DNA from: Crotophaga sulcirostris
Lineage: Eukaryota; Chordata; Aves; Cuculiformes; Crotophagidae
Length of the DNA: 64,000 bases
Direction of reading: 5' to 3'
Assembly (NCBI GenBank): GCA_013397455.1
Contig: VYZB01000240.1
Coordinates: 160,648 to 224,647 of the forward strand
The position numbers and the translations under genes are program-made. Positions within the stretch are counted from its first letter, which is position 1, and the number at the start of each line of letters is the position of its first letter. This document shows, piece by piece, positions 12,327 through 24,077 of this stretch. The notes under the pieces were generated by a model. It was given only the letters and a program-made list of their open reading frames with translations, did not search any database and had not been told where the DNA came from.

Positions 12327-15300
12327 GAGAAGCAAGTCTTTGACATTGCATGTGGTGGAGGCTGCAGGGAATGGACTTGGTCTCTCATTTCATACCACAT
12401 TAATTTTGAGAGTGTCCAGACAAGGGCCTCATGCATTTTTAACTGACGTAAAACTAAACAGTTCAAAGTGCGTAGCTTTGTTTGAGATAAACCCTTCCAA
12501 TAAACGCTCGGGTCTTAAAATGATGAAATCTGTTTCTTATCAGCCATCTGACCCATGATGATGAGATTGAGCAGCTTTTAACCTGGCGAGACCAAAACAA
12601 CAAACTCTGAAGAACAGACAGATGGGGTGGGTGGTGTTATTTTGGGTTTTTCTCTTCATGGCACTGTTGATGTTATGGAAAGCGCTTGGAGCCACTGCTT
12701 GGATTCTATCTGGTATCCCTCACCCCCAGGTTGCATTCCTTGTAGTTAATTTGCAGGTTGCACAAAGCTTCCATGCAGTTTGACAGGCTTTAATTTCAGA
12801 GGTAACTAATTAAACAAGCAGGCATGGTGTTTGCTCTTGTGTTGCATAAACACTGGCCTGTTTTGGTTTATCTTAAACACCCTCCTGGCTGGCTGAAGCG
12901 GTGTCTGCACCTGGAAAGTTAGTTCTGTTCAACTCCCACCTGTGGACATGCTCTAATCTAATTCAAGGCAAAGACTTTGCTGCTGAAAACTGCCTGAAGT
13001 TAGCGATGTGATCTTTTGTGCTGATACGGAGTGTGTCTGGTGGTAAAAACCATGCTCTGAATTGAAGCAGGAACACTTTTCTGGGATGGATATCCAACTC
13101 GCTGGATTTGCGGGTGAGATCAAACTGAAAGACCAGGGCTTTATGCAGCAAATCCTAATCCATGCTCTGGGCTGGAGGAGATGTCTGTCCTCATGTCTGC
13201 TTCTTGTTGCATGCCTCCTGAACGGCATCACCTAGGGGTTTGCTCTCCAGGTATCCTACTGTTCTCAGCATGCTTACCTGCTTTCTGACATGGGTTTGTG
13301 GACCAGGGATTTGTCAAACATGGAGCATCCCTTGGAGCATCCCACTCACACTCCAGTTTAACCCCATGTGTTGCTTTCCTGTGAGAAGACCATCAGCTGC
13401 AGCATGTGATTAAGCTGCTTACACCCAGGTATTGTGGGGAACCTGGTTTGGAGGTGTTTACTAGGGACAACAACTGCTTAACAGAACCTCTGTTGTTAGG
13501 AATTCCATTGTAATGTGCTGATTGCATTTGTTTCTACCTAACTCAGGCTCTTAATACTTTTTGGCTCTCGTCAGCATTTTCAGTGTAGCTGAAGGTGTCG
13601 TGTAATCCACCAACAGATCAGTACCTGGACTAATCAGCAAGGTGTGTAAGAACATTAAATCAAGGGTAAGCTTTTTGCACGAGCTTATCACTCGAATGAG
13701 TCCTTCGGTTTGATAATCCAAAGGAGTTTTATTCATTAGTGAGAGAACCTGGCTGCTAGGTGGTGGCTGCTCAGTGTCCATAGGCAGGCTCAGGCGGCGA
13801 GTTGCGACCAAAACCCCTCTTTTTTTCCTAAAATGGACCTCCTGACTGAGGTTCGGAACAAGCCCAGCTGGCCTGAGGGTTGCAGCCGTGTCTTGGCTAC
13901 CTGCTTACAAAGTCACCTATTGGGTGACCCATGGGTGTCTGCTGCACACCCATCCTGCCCACGACACCTGCATCTTGAACACAGAACCCTTTTTTTAAAT
14001 GATGAGCAAGTCAGGTAAGTCCAGAGGACCAAGCAAGACCAATTTTTCAGCCTTTGACATTCTTTGTGTGAGAAGGTGGACTCTAGGCAGAGATGTCTTG
14101 GTGGAGTACTTGGGCAGAGAGAACTGCATGGGGTTGATTATGTGTTGGCCTAAAAGGTAGGTTGGATCTAGCTCATCTCTGGTGCTTTTTGTTGGCCTCT
14201 CTGTGTGTTGCTGCATCATTTATGGTGCCAGCTTCCTCATCCAGCAGTGCAAGTGACTTTCTTCTGCCTGCCCTTCTCTGGTCATGCTGGTGGGACTGGT
14301 TTCCCAACATTGCAGCCAGGAACAAGGAGAGCACAGCTCTGCGCATTGCACCAGCAATTCAGCTGAGAACAGCTACTTCTTTCCATCAGACAAAGGTGAA
14401 ATTAGTGAAGGGTGATGGAGACAGGGCTCTAAAGTGTTGATGTGGTTAGAGATCTGTTATCATCCCCACTTGGGGGAAGCACAGCTTTTTAGGGACTCCC
14501 TGGCTTCAGCTTCTGAAGTCCAAATTAGCATCTAAATCATCTAACTAAGGAGGTGTTGGTGGGACTGTGGCCCTAAGGGTAACATGATAGTGAGTTTCTC
14601 TAAGGTTTTCACAATGAAAGCCTTTACCCATGCTTCAAGTTTTCATGGCCTTGGTTAATTTGATATCTTGAGATACTAAATAAGTACCAGATGGGGTACC
14701 AAATGAGAGCTTGGGTGGTCCCCCTCAAGGGCACCAGGTGTTAATGAGATGTTTCTTATTTCCCCACCTTTCATTTTCCGTGGTTGCCCTTAGTCTGCTC
14801 TTTGTGGATGTTGCCCTAACATCTCATGGGGGTCGATGAGGAGGCATCTCTTCCACCACATGGGGAGCAGCACGTGTGGCTTCTCCTGGTGATAATCCTA
14901 GGTGGGGGCACAGCATGTTGTCCACACAGTTCTTCCATCAACTGAGGGCGTGCCACCAGTGGGTAGAGCAGGTGCTCGCAACAGCCGAAGAGCTTTGCCT
15001 GGCATCCCTGCTGCAGACCAGCTTGCACAGGCATCTGTGCCAGGGTGCAGACATGCCCTTAGATTAACCCACCGATTAGTCTGCAGTGCTTAAAAAAGAA
15101 AAGGAGAGGTTTTCATCCTCTTCCAAGACAGAGGATGATGACTATGAACCACAGGTGAGATGTCTGTTATCAGACTAGGCTGTTTCTTATTCAGACGGGT
15201 CTCCCTCTGGCTAGAGGCTGGATTGTGGCTCTTGAAATCTGAATTTTGTTTTTCCTTTGTCACCAATTGCCTGTGTGAGCTTGTGCTGTTGCCTGATCTG

Positions 15301-15671
15301 ACTCAAATCTGAGTTCCCCAGATTTGAAAGGTGCTTGGTACTTGTTTTTTTGCCCTGAGCATCCCTCAGGTAAAGTCTTGACTTTGGCTGAACTCTTGGG
15401 CTTGCAAAGGTCTTAGAGGGGCTGCAAGGGCTTGGAGGAAGAAGATGTTCTCCTCGGCTCCTGTTCCCTCCAGAGGTTTTAAACTTGAGTTTGTGACTTT
15501 TACGTTTATCCCCCGAGAGCTCAGCACTGGATATGATTTTGGGTGTTCATGTTTTTGTTGGTCCCCATGGGGACTTGGCTGAAACAAACTCCTTGCCCTG
15601 GCAGAGGAGAGTCCATCCGCAGATCGCTGTTAAAAAATACAAAACACCTCTGGGACTGCCCCACCTGAATT

Positions 15672-15945
15672 AGGAAGTTCTTTCTCTCTTGGAAGAACAT
15701 TGAGTGGACAGTAGCAAGAGGGTGGATTGGGACTTAACTCTACTTCTTCTGATATGAGTGCTAGTGGACTTCAGGTGGAACTGGTGAGAGCCCATTCCTG
15801 ATGGAGGTGGGTTTTCTACCACCTGGGAAGCAGATCCTTGGAATTCCTTGCTGAAGGATGTTGTAGAGGCAAAAAGTGTACATGAGTTCAAGGGAAGATG
15901 GAAAAAGTCCTCCCTGGAGAACTTCCCTGGATGTCCATCTGAGGC
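15672..15945 (+). mobile_element. Diverged CR1 LINE fragment
   Basis: The segment around 15840-15910 (GAATTCCTTGCTGAAGGATG, then TTGTAGAGGCAAAAAGTGTA and CATGAGTTCAAGGGAAGATG) resembles an older avian CR1 subfamily in sense orientation. The left boundary is uncertain; the first 100 bp match poorly. Confidence 0.6.
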
Positions 15946-16711
15946 TGCAGAATGTGCAGAGCATCTCATTTGAGGTCCATCTCTCTGTCTTGCTGGTTGA
16001 GGTCTGTCTCTGAGATGCTCTCCTTTGGTCACATTCCTTCGCTGTGAGATGTGGGGGCAGACGCTGCCATTTTATTTTTTTATATTAGTTTTGTGGAACA
16101 GAGAAGTCTGTTCTTAGGATGTGCCAGGAACTACCCCGTGCTCTGTGCTGGGGCTTCAGCAGCATCAGCTGCACGAAGGACTGTGCCACTGGAGACATCC
16201 CTCTGCCCTGTTTTGTTGGAGATGCCAGGAGGGGTGACTGGTCTTGCAGCCTGGAATAGCCTTGAAGCTATAGAAGCTTTACTTTTACAACTTTACTTAA
16301 TTCCCTGCTCTATAATCAGGACTCGCGTGCATGTAATGGTTTTATTGCTGGGAAGCATTGCTCTTGAGTAGTAGGACCTGGGCTACCAGCCCAGGAGAAC
16401 CCTTTTTATGGCCCTATAAACCTCATGAGGGTTCCTGCTGTGTGCACTACTGCCAGCACCTTCCTACGTTTGCAGGCTCTTCTTGTTGCAAGTCTCTTCT
16501 TGTTTGCTAGAAAAGGGACTGAAAGATCTTCTCTTCTGGTGCATTGGTAGCTCCAAGATTTAAGTCTTTGCTACACTAGCGCCGTTTTCAGCAATTTTGT
16601 GGGGGAGCTTTGAAGTTGCTGTGGATGCTCAGGGAGGGTACCTGCATCTCCTGGACCCTCCTCTGCCTTGGCAGTCAGCATATTGGTGCTGCTTTCTGCT
16701 TGCTGCCAAGG

Positions 16712-17235
16712 CATAGAATCGTGGAACCACTTGCTTGGAAAAGACCTTTGAGATCATCAAGTCCAGCTGTACCTGACCACTACTAAACCAGACCCCTGAG
16801 CACCTCATCTACCTGTCTTTTAAACACCTCCAGGGATGGAGACTCAACCACCTCCCTGGGCAGTTGTTCCAGTGCCTGAGAACCCTTTCAGTAAAGAAAT
16901 TTTTCCTGATGTCTAATCTGAACCTCCCCGGGGCAACTTGAGGCCATTTCTTCTTGTCCTGTCACCTGTCCCTTGGGAGAAGAGACCAGCACCCACCTCT
17001 CTACAACTTCCTTTCAGGGAGCTGTAGACAGTGATAAGGTCTCAACCTCCTTTTCTCAAGACTAAAGCACCCCAGTTCCCTCAGCTGCTCCTCATAAGGA
17101 GGAGCTCCAGCTCCTCACCGTCTTTGTTGCCCTTCTCTGGTCACACTCCAGCCCCTCAGTGTCCTTCTTGTAGTGAGGGGCCCAAAACTGAGCACAGGAT
17201 TCGAGGTGTGGCCTCACCAATGCCAAGTGCAGCAT
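16712..17235 (-). mobile_element. CR1 LINE 3' fragment with ORF2 C-terminus remnant
   Basis: Over 500 bp in reverse orientation. It runs from the terminal CATAGAATCGTGGAACCACT, through TTTTTCCTGATGTCTAATCT and CTTGGGAGAAGAGACCAGCA, to the reverse-transcriptase C-terminal coding remnant. The remnant reads on the minus strand as [20 protein letters not shown]. Stops and frameshifts make it inactive. Confidence 0.93.
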
Positions 17236-20200
17236 CCAGCTTTCCTTACCACGAGCAGCTCTCAGGCTGTACCCAACCCAGTCTCCCTGGCTTCTGCAGT
17301 GCTTTTTCCTGACTTGTGGCTGTTGGTGTGGACACGGGTGACCAAAATCAGCGGGTGGGAGCTGGGCTGGAGCCTGCGCTTGGCAGCAGCAGGAGGTTCT
17401 GCAGGGAAAGCTCCCTTCCTCCCAGCCCACTAAAGACACCTAATCTATATTTGAGTCACTTGAAAGTCAGCGCTGGATATCAAACAGGACTTGTGCTCCA
17501 AAGTCGGTGCTATAAAAGGAAACTTTCCCCTCCTTCCTGCTTCCCTTCAAAAGGGTGACAGCCCCGTCAGGGATGCTGTAACGGACACCAAGTGCCAGCA
17601 GACACAGGCAACGCACGCTCAGCTGTAATTACAATTTTTTTCTTCCATTCTACCCCTGCCCCATCAGACCTGCCCTGTTTCCCTTGCCCTCGCCTGGCAG
17701 CGGGCTCAGCCAGCAGGAGTGGAGCCAAGCTTAAGCCCGCGGGCAGGATTTTTCCATAAGGCTTGGCACGGGCTGGAGGGGACGGCGTGGGGTGGGGCTG
17801 TGCCTTCCAGCCAGCTCTGCTGCCGTTGTGATGCTCGAGCAAGGGTGCTGGGTACGAGCATCCCTGCCGCTTGCATGGTGGGGATCAGGTCCAAAGCAAA
17901 CCTCTAGGAGATAAAGGTACTGTGGGAGGGATGAGAGGTCCCAGTATTTCTGCAAGTCCCTTCTTGTTCCCTAGAAAAGGGACTGAAATGTCTTCTGTTC
18001 TGGTGCATTGGTAGCTCCAAGGCTCATTCCGGTATGTACGTGCTCAAGAGCTTGTGTTTTGTGTTGTCTTAAGGGGTGGTTTACGTTTGGTTGGGGTTTT
18101 TTTTTTTCTTTTGTTTTGGGGGTTTTCTTTTTGAAGATTAAAGCATTGACTTTGCAAACACAAGTGGTAAAGTAGGAGGAGGAGATAAGAGAAAGGTGAC
18201 AAGGGCAGGAATCACTAGGCTGTGTGGCATTGCTGGCATCGTACGTGCAGAATGCTTGGGCCAGGCTTCTGGATGGATAAAAACCAGGGGCAGACAGCTC
18301 TTCCCACCCATCTTCACCAGCAAGGCTCAAACTGCCTTACTGAAGAGGTCAGGAGCAAGATGATTTGTCTCCAGGACAAAGGAGAGGGTGAAGGAATCAT
18401 CCCATTCTTCCTCTTAACCAAACCCCATCATTCTCTGCTGGAACTCGACTACCACCAGGTGTCTGGAGACCCTTGGAGGTGTCCCATGGCCAGACAATAT
18501 CTCTGTGCTGCAGGGCGTCTCCGTGGTGTCCTGCAGTTGTTTGGCTGGGCAGCACCAGTGGATGGGGCAGACACCAGGCAGGAGGTCACTTGATGGGGTT
18601 AAGTGATAGGGTTACACAAGTTAAGGTGTTCTTTCTCAGATCTGCATGTGTCCTGAGAGGACCTTGGGCCATGCTGCCTTCATGATTGCTTGCAGCACGT
18701 GATGGATACACAGTTCAATTCACTTGTATTTAAGCAAAGCTGACTGTTTTTAGAAGAAACCTCCAAAAACACTTCTAAGTTTGTAGGAGACCAGGGAGAG
18801 CTTGACTTTGGAGAAGGAAAAGGCAAATTAAGAGCCATTAACAAGTGCCTGGAGTTGGTCTTGGCTTTGGTGTGGGAAGAGGATGATGAGTGATTGATTA
18901 GAAGCTCTTTCTTCTCTTCCCACCTTCCAGTTTGTGGCCAAGGGTAGGTGGAAGATTTCCCCTGAACTTACACCACGAGCTTAGGGCTTGACGGGCTTTT
19001 TATGTGTTACCCAGGGAGAACAGGTGTGCCGTTACTGTAGCTATTGCAGGGTTGACCCATCTTCTGTCGTGGTGGCTCCTGTTCCTCATGCTCCCATGGC
19101 ATGCATGCCGTGGTGGGATGGACCCTGCAGCTCCCTGGCATGGCTGAGCTCCAGGGCCAGCAGGGATGTGTGTTGGTCCTCCCCACCTCCCTTTGCTGGT
19201 GGAAGGTACCATATACTGCCCTTCCTTTGGCTGCACATGGGGGGACCTGGCTCTGTCTCCAGCCCTGATGGTGCTTGGTACCGCCCAGCCCTACCAGCCC
19301 TCCTGGGTCTTATCAGACCAAATTCCTGGCAGGTTTTCCATCACTGAGCCTTTTGGAGGGGTACTCTCTCACCTACACTGGGCTGCAGTCAGACCTTGTT
19401 GGAGAAGACCTCCCTTTGGCCAGCAGCAGATCCTGCCCTTGGGGTTTGCATTTTCAGGTATTCCCATGTTTTTATTGCATTTCATTGCTCGCGGACACGG
19501 GGCTTACGCTGCCAGTGAGTGTTTTTTTCTGGGATACCTTTTCTCTGCTGACCCCATTCAGCATGGCCGGATGCCCGTGCTGCATCTTTGATTTATAGCT
19601 TAGTGTCCAGGCAGAGGTGGATCCATTCTATAATCCTATCAGGACCAGTGTGGCACCGTGGATGGACCTAGGGGTGTCTCAGCAGGCTCCCCTGGGTCTG
19701 GTAGGCTGGGAGGGGAATGCCTGTGGTTGAGTTTCTGGGCTGAGCCGTCTCAGAGACTTTGCAGAAGTTATTTTTAACCTTTTCTGTGCCACTGCATGCT
19801 GGGAAATGCTGCTGTTGGAGATCAGTTGAATGCCATGCATTCAAACGTTGCAGGAAAAAGACCTTTGGAGTTTTTTCAAATAGGTTTCAATAGGTTTTTT
19901 TTTATTAGGTGCTACACTGTCATCAGCCTTAGACCATCCTCAAGCCTGCTGCTCCTCCATGCGTGGTGGAGCGGAGATCCAGGACCAGTTAGAGCACTGA
20001 TTCAAGACCTTGGAGATCCTTTCTGCTGGTAGAAGTAGCCATCCCCTCTGCCCAGAGGAGCACAGCTAGGTCTGTCTGCACGTCCCATCTGTCCCTCCTC
20101 AGAAACCTTATTGATAGCCCCAGCTAATGCCAAGTTAAATCCAAGTCCCTGCTGAAGACAGCTCTGCTGTTCCACTGATGGGTGACTCACAGGATGGGTA

Positions 20201-23200
20201 TCCTGTGGTGTCTCCGAGGAGCAGAAACCCAGTAGATGGGGAGGAGAGGTGACACACCAGCTGTGTCACCCACACGATGCTGGTGTAGGAGCAAGGGGTA
20301 TCTAGAGAGAAGCCCTGCTCTGAGGGCAGCACCATCCCTGGTGCTTCTGTGCCCCAGAAAGCTGGTGAGGGTTCACAGGGTACCAGCCAGCAGCCATGGC
20401 AATGTGCTCACTGGGGCTTCCCTAAAGCTTTGTCCAACCCTCAGCAAAGCCTGTCGAGGATTTTTGGTGAGAATAGTGGCATAGCTGGTGTAACCATCAC
20501 GGAGCCCTGACCTGGGCAGCTGCTGCCTTGCAGAGCTGCCTGTTGGATTCATCAGGGCAGGGGTGGCGTGCAGCAAGTCCTCCTGGCTCGCACAGTTGCA
20601 TCTTGCCCTGCAGGACTGCCTTTCCCTCGTGGGAGGATAAAAATGGTGTGAAAAGCGGGTGCGGGTGCCTTTGAGCTGGTTGCACGATGAGATACTGTTG
20701 CATTCCTCGCTGGGGCAGGTGAGCTCTGGTTGCTCACCAGTTTCCTTCCCCCCCCATTCATTTCAGATGCTGTTTATGGCTTTGGGTAAACAGATGGGGC
20801 TGGGTTTTCCCTAGTCTATATTTAATCCTGGTCTATATTTAAAGTGCTTTCAGAGGAGTTTGCAGACTATTGTCTCAACCATGGCTGCAGAAGTGATTTC
20901 TAAACAAATCTTGCCCTGTCCACCCTTGTTTCTTCCCACCCTGCTGCCAGCTGTCCCCTTTTATTCTCGTGTAGCAAAAATTTGAAGGCTTGCTGGTTGT
21001 CTGTCCTGTCTCTGCATTCAGAAACATCTCAGGTCTGTTCCCTGGGACCATCGTCTCCAAAAACCCCAAGTCCAACCATGGGGTGTGTGCACCCCCATCC
21101 TTCCATGTATGTTTGAGAGCACTGCTGCGTCCAGAATGAACTGAGATGCAGACAAGATGCTCCTTTGGGGAGAGGAAATACCTTTTCATAATCACTCATT
21201 TTGATATACATTCTTGTTGCCTTTTGAGACTGCAGGGTGCATGTAGGGGAGATTTTTCCAGCTGTTTCTCCACACAGTCACATCTGTCCAGACCTTTAGC
21301 ATAAAGTTTCCCATATAGTTACATAAATACAGGACAGGGGGAGCATCCTTGCAAATGCCAGGCTTTGCGAGACGTGTGGGTATGTTGGTGAGAGTACATA
21401 TCTCTAATGATCAATATAAAAAAAAATTATTTGGCACTGGACTGCCAAGCAGGTGTTTAAAAAATATTCATGGCTTGCACTTTGATTTGGAGGAAAAGTC
21501 ACCTCTCTGCTCTGATTTCTTTCTTGCTTCGTGCAGTGCTCACCAAGCAGGAGTGACTTTGAGCTGTCAAAGCAGGTTTTGTTTTTTAACAGGATTGTGT
21601 ACAAGCATCGCTGAAATTGGTGAAAACGTTGCCACTTGAGCTCTTTCTGCCATGACAATGCTGCACGCCTCGTGCTGTTTTTTGTGCCTGCCTAGCTGTG
21701 GAGGGCTTGAACCCTCCAGCTAGGGAGAAAAAAACCTGCAAGAACCTACCTAGTGTTGCTTTAGGGGGAGGCTGTAAGTGGGTCTTTGCACGCCAGCTGG
21801 AAAATATGCAATTCCCAACAGCAAAAGAGAAACAACACCCTGCCTACCATGGTGGTGCTTTGCAAAGGGATGAGCTGGATGGGTGCTAACCAGAGCATCT
21901 TTCCTGCCTTCCCACTGAGTGCTTATTGCTGTTCCTTGCTGCTGATGGCAGGTCCAGGTCCCCTGTCTTACCTGGCCCAGCTCTGGCAAGTGCAGTCTTG
22001 ACTCGGTGCCTGGTTTCTCTGTATTTGATGCCTGCCAAGCTCTCTCCCCTTGGAGTGCTCCCAGCAGGACCCGAAACAGTGCGCTTCTCAAAGGGAAAAG
22101 TGTTTGCACACAAGTTCTCCCTTCCCTTTTCTGGCTGGAGCCTGGAGCATCCCTTCCAGCAAACCGCATTCCCGGCATACCAGCCTGGGGGATGGCTTGG
22201 GAAGCATTTCAAGCAGGCTGGAGTATCTCCTGCTCAGGCTCTCCCCTGCAGATTTCCTCTTACTGCATTCCAGAAAAGGGCACAGAATCCTTCAGGGCTT
22301 GCTGCTCCTTCTGGAGACACACGCCGGTTTAATAACAGCCTGGCTGCAGCCAAAGCAGTCGGTGCTTTTCTTCTTGTTTCCATCAACTCCATATTCTCAC
22401 CTAAGGAATTTGGGGTTGGGGGTTATTTTCTGCATGAGTGGGTTTTCAAGCAGAGGGAGATAAAAAGTGGCATGGGAGGGGGAGAATAGAAAGGACAAGG
22501 GAAAAACAGTGCTAGGAGTGGGTGAAAAGCTCTTTGGGTTGTTGAACTCAAGGAGAGCATTTGGATATAACTTTTAATGGCACAGAGCTTTATTTTTGAA
22601 AGGTGGTGTGCTTTGTAATCTGGCTGGAGTTTTGTGGCAGGTGTGCAGGGAGCAGGATGTAGGGATGTAGGTGTGTAGGGATGCTGGACGGCAGGATTTA
22701 CCAGGGGGGTGCCAGGTATGTTGGACGACATACCTGCTCCCTGGTGCAAACCTGGAGGAGCAAAGTGTGTCTCAGGCTCTGCCTTGCCTCCAGCTTGCAG
22801 TGAGGCTCTGGGTTTCCCTGCTCACCCGCGTGCCTTTCTGGCCACCCTCCAAGCTCCAGAGGACACAGATGACACCAGAGGAAGTCTTACCAGTGCTTGC
22901 ATCAGCTGCTACATTGACGGTTGAAGTGCCAGCGTGTTCTGCAGGCAGTGGGGAATGGGTTAATTTTCCTCTTGGCTCTGGCACATTGTGCAGCTGCTCT
23001 TCCATAGGGTTTCTAGAAGTGTTTTTGCAAGTGTTTATGGAAAAAAAAAGGAAGAAAAAAAACCCTTTGTTTTTATTTTTCTTTTTGAAAACCTCTCCCC
23101 ACACCCCCATTATCATCCCTGCACTGGCTCCATGCAGCAGCTCGAGTGAAGCCAGGCAGTGCAAGAAGGGATGTTTCTCTGTCCAGTCCCTGCCCAGTCA

Positions 23201-23559
23201 GCCAGGTGAGGCGAGGGATGCAGGGAATAAGCAGGAAGAGCCAGTCTCCATCCCAGGAGATCCCAGTGCTGCAGTGGGAGACAGTGATGACGTGGTTGAA
23301 CATGCAAAAAGCCTGGTCCCGTGAGCCCTGCGTGCTCACTAACCACTGCCTTAGGCTCCCACAGCATCTGAGCACTCAATGGTCTTATAAATATGTGTAG
23401 GACAAATGTGCAGATGCCCTGAAAGCACTTATGAAATGGTGAGAAGGACCAATTTATGAGCCTGGGAGCAATGTTTTCGCAAAGAACTCCTAAAGGCAAG
23501 AGGGATGCTTTGTACTGGAGCAGTAGCATCGTGCAAGACCAGGCTGTCTATAGAAATAT

Positions 23560-23779
23560 CTGTAGATATTAGGAAGAAATGTTTTCCTCTGAGGGTGGGG
23601 AGGCCCTGGCACAAGTTGCCCAGAGCAGTGGTGGCTGCCCGATCCCTGGAGATATTCAAGGCCAGGTTGGATGGGGCTTTGAGCCCCCTGATCCAGTGGG
23701 AGGTGTCCCTGCCCATGGCAGGGGGGTTGAAACTGGAAGGGCTTTGATGTCCTTTCCAACCCAAGCCATTCTATGATCC
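23560..23779 (+). mobile_element. CR1 LINE 3'-end fragment
   Basis: Sense orientation: ATATTAGGAAGAAATGTTTTCC, then GGCCAGGTTGGATGGGGC and GGAGGTGTCCCTGCCCATGG, ending in CCATTCTATGATCCC. It lies only about 75 bp upstream of the SH3BP4 start-exon acceptor at 23,855. Confidence 0.95.
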
Positions 23780-23854
23780 CATCACTGGCGTGTGGGTGGC
23801 ATGGTAGGCCCTGGAGCCTTTGCTAATGTGCTGGCATTTGTTTCTGTCCCCTAG

Positions 23855-23959
23855 GCTGGTTCCTCAAGGTGACGCCGAGGTGCCCGTAGCGGGCTTCGCT
23901 CACGGAGGAGCCATGGCTGCCTAGGGCTGCCCAGGACCAGCGTGGTCAGCGGGCTGGAG
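23855..23959 (+). other. SH3BP4: SH3BP4 5' UTR portion of the start-codon exon
   Basis: Begins after a TTTCTGTCCCCTAG acceptor and runs to the ATG at 23,960. It is GC-rich, unlike the intron before it. It contains a minimal upstream ORF (see 23913-23924). Confidence 0.75.
23913..23924 (+). promoter_or_regulatory. Minimal uORF (Met-Ala-Ala-stop) in SH3BP4 5' UTR
   Basis: ATGGCTGCCTAG lies in a near-ideal start context (GAGCCATGG) and ends 35 nt before the main ATG. Upstream ORFs with strong starts usually reduce main-ORF translation and allow regulated reinitiation. The effect here is inferred, and it assumes the exon begins at 23,855. Confidence 0.6.
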
Positions 23960-24077
23960 ATGGCGGCGCAGAGGATCCGGGCGGCCAACTCGGGCGGGCT
24001 GCCGCGGTGCAAGTCGGAGGGGACGCTCATCGACCTCAGCGAGGGCTTCGCCGACACCAGCCTCTACGACGTCAAAG
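23960..24077 (+). CDS. SH3BP4: SH3BP4 coding exon 1 (start exon)
   Basis: Encodes residues 1-39 plus the first base of codon 40, ending GTCAAAG before the donor GTGCGG. The ATG is chosen because the following [11 protein letters not shown] and the [14 protein letters not shown] block are the conserved N-terminus of the family. The frame is open a few codons upstream but has no other ATG. Confidence 0.95.

Larger units (their letters stand above)
1348..23854. other. Upstream or intronic sequence 5' of the SH3BP4 start exon, no supported gene
   Basis: Apart from the repeats listed separately, I see no exon with both a recognisable protein match and splice signals. The reading frames here (the longest are 217 aa at 22671-23324 and 187 aa at 21926-22489) are low-complexity or unlike any family I know. 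Because the first SH3BP4 exon in view begins with a splice acceptor at 23,855, this DNA is most simply part of the gene's long first intron, with the non-coding first exon upstream of or near the left edge. Confidence 0.5.

Noticed and set aside
22671..23324. 217-residue plus-strand open frame before the SH3BP4 start exon
   Set aside because: Begins and ends without gene signals, runs through a poly-A/poly-T stretch, and resembles nothing known.
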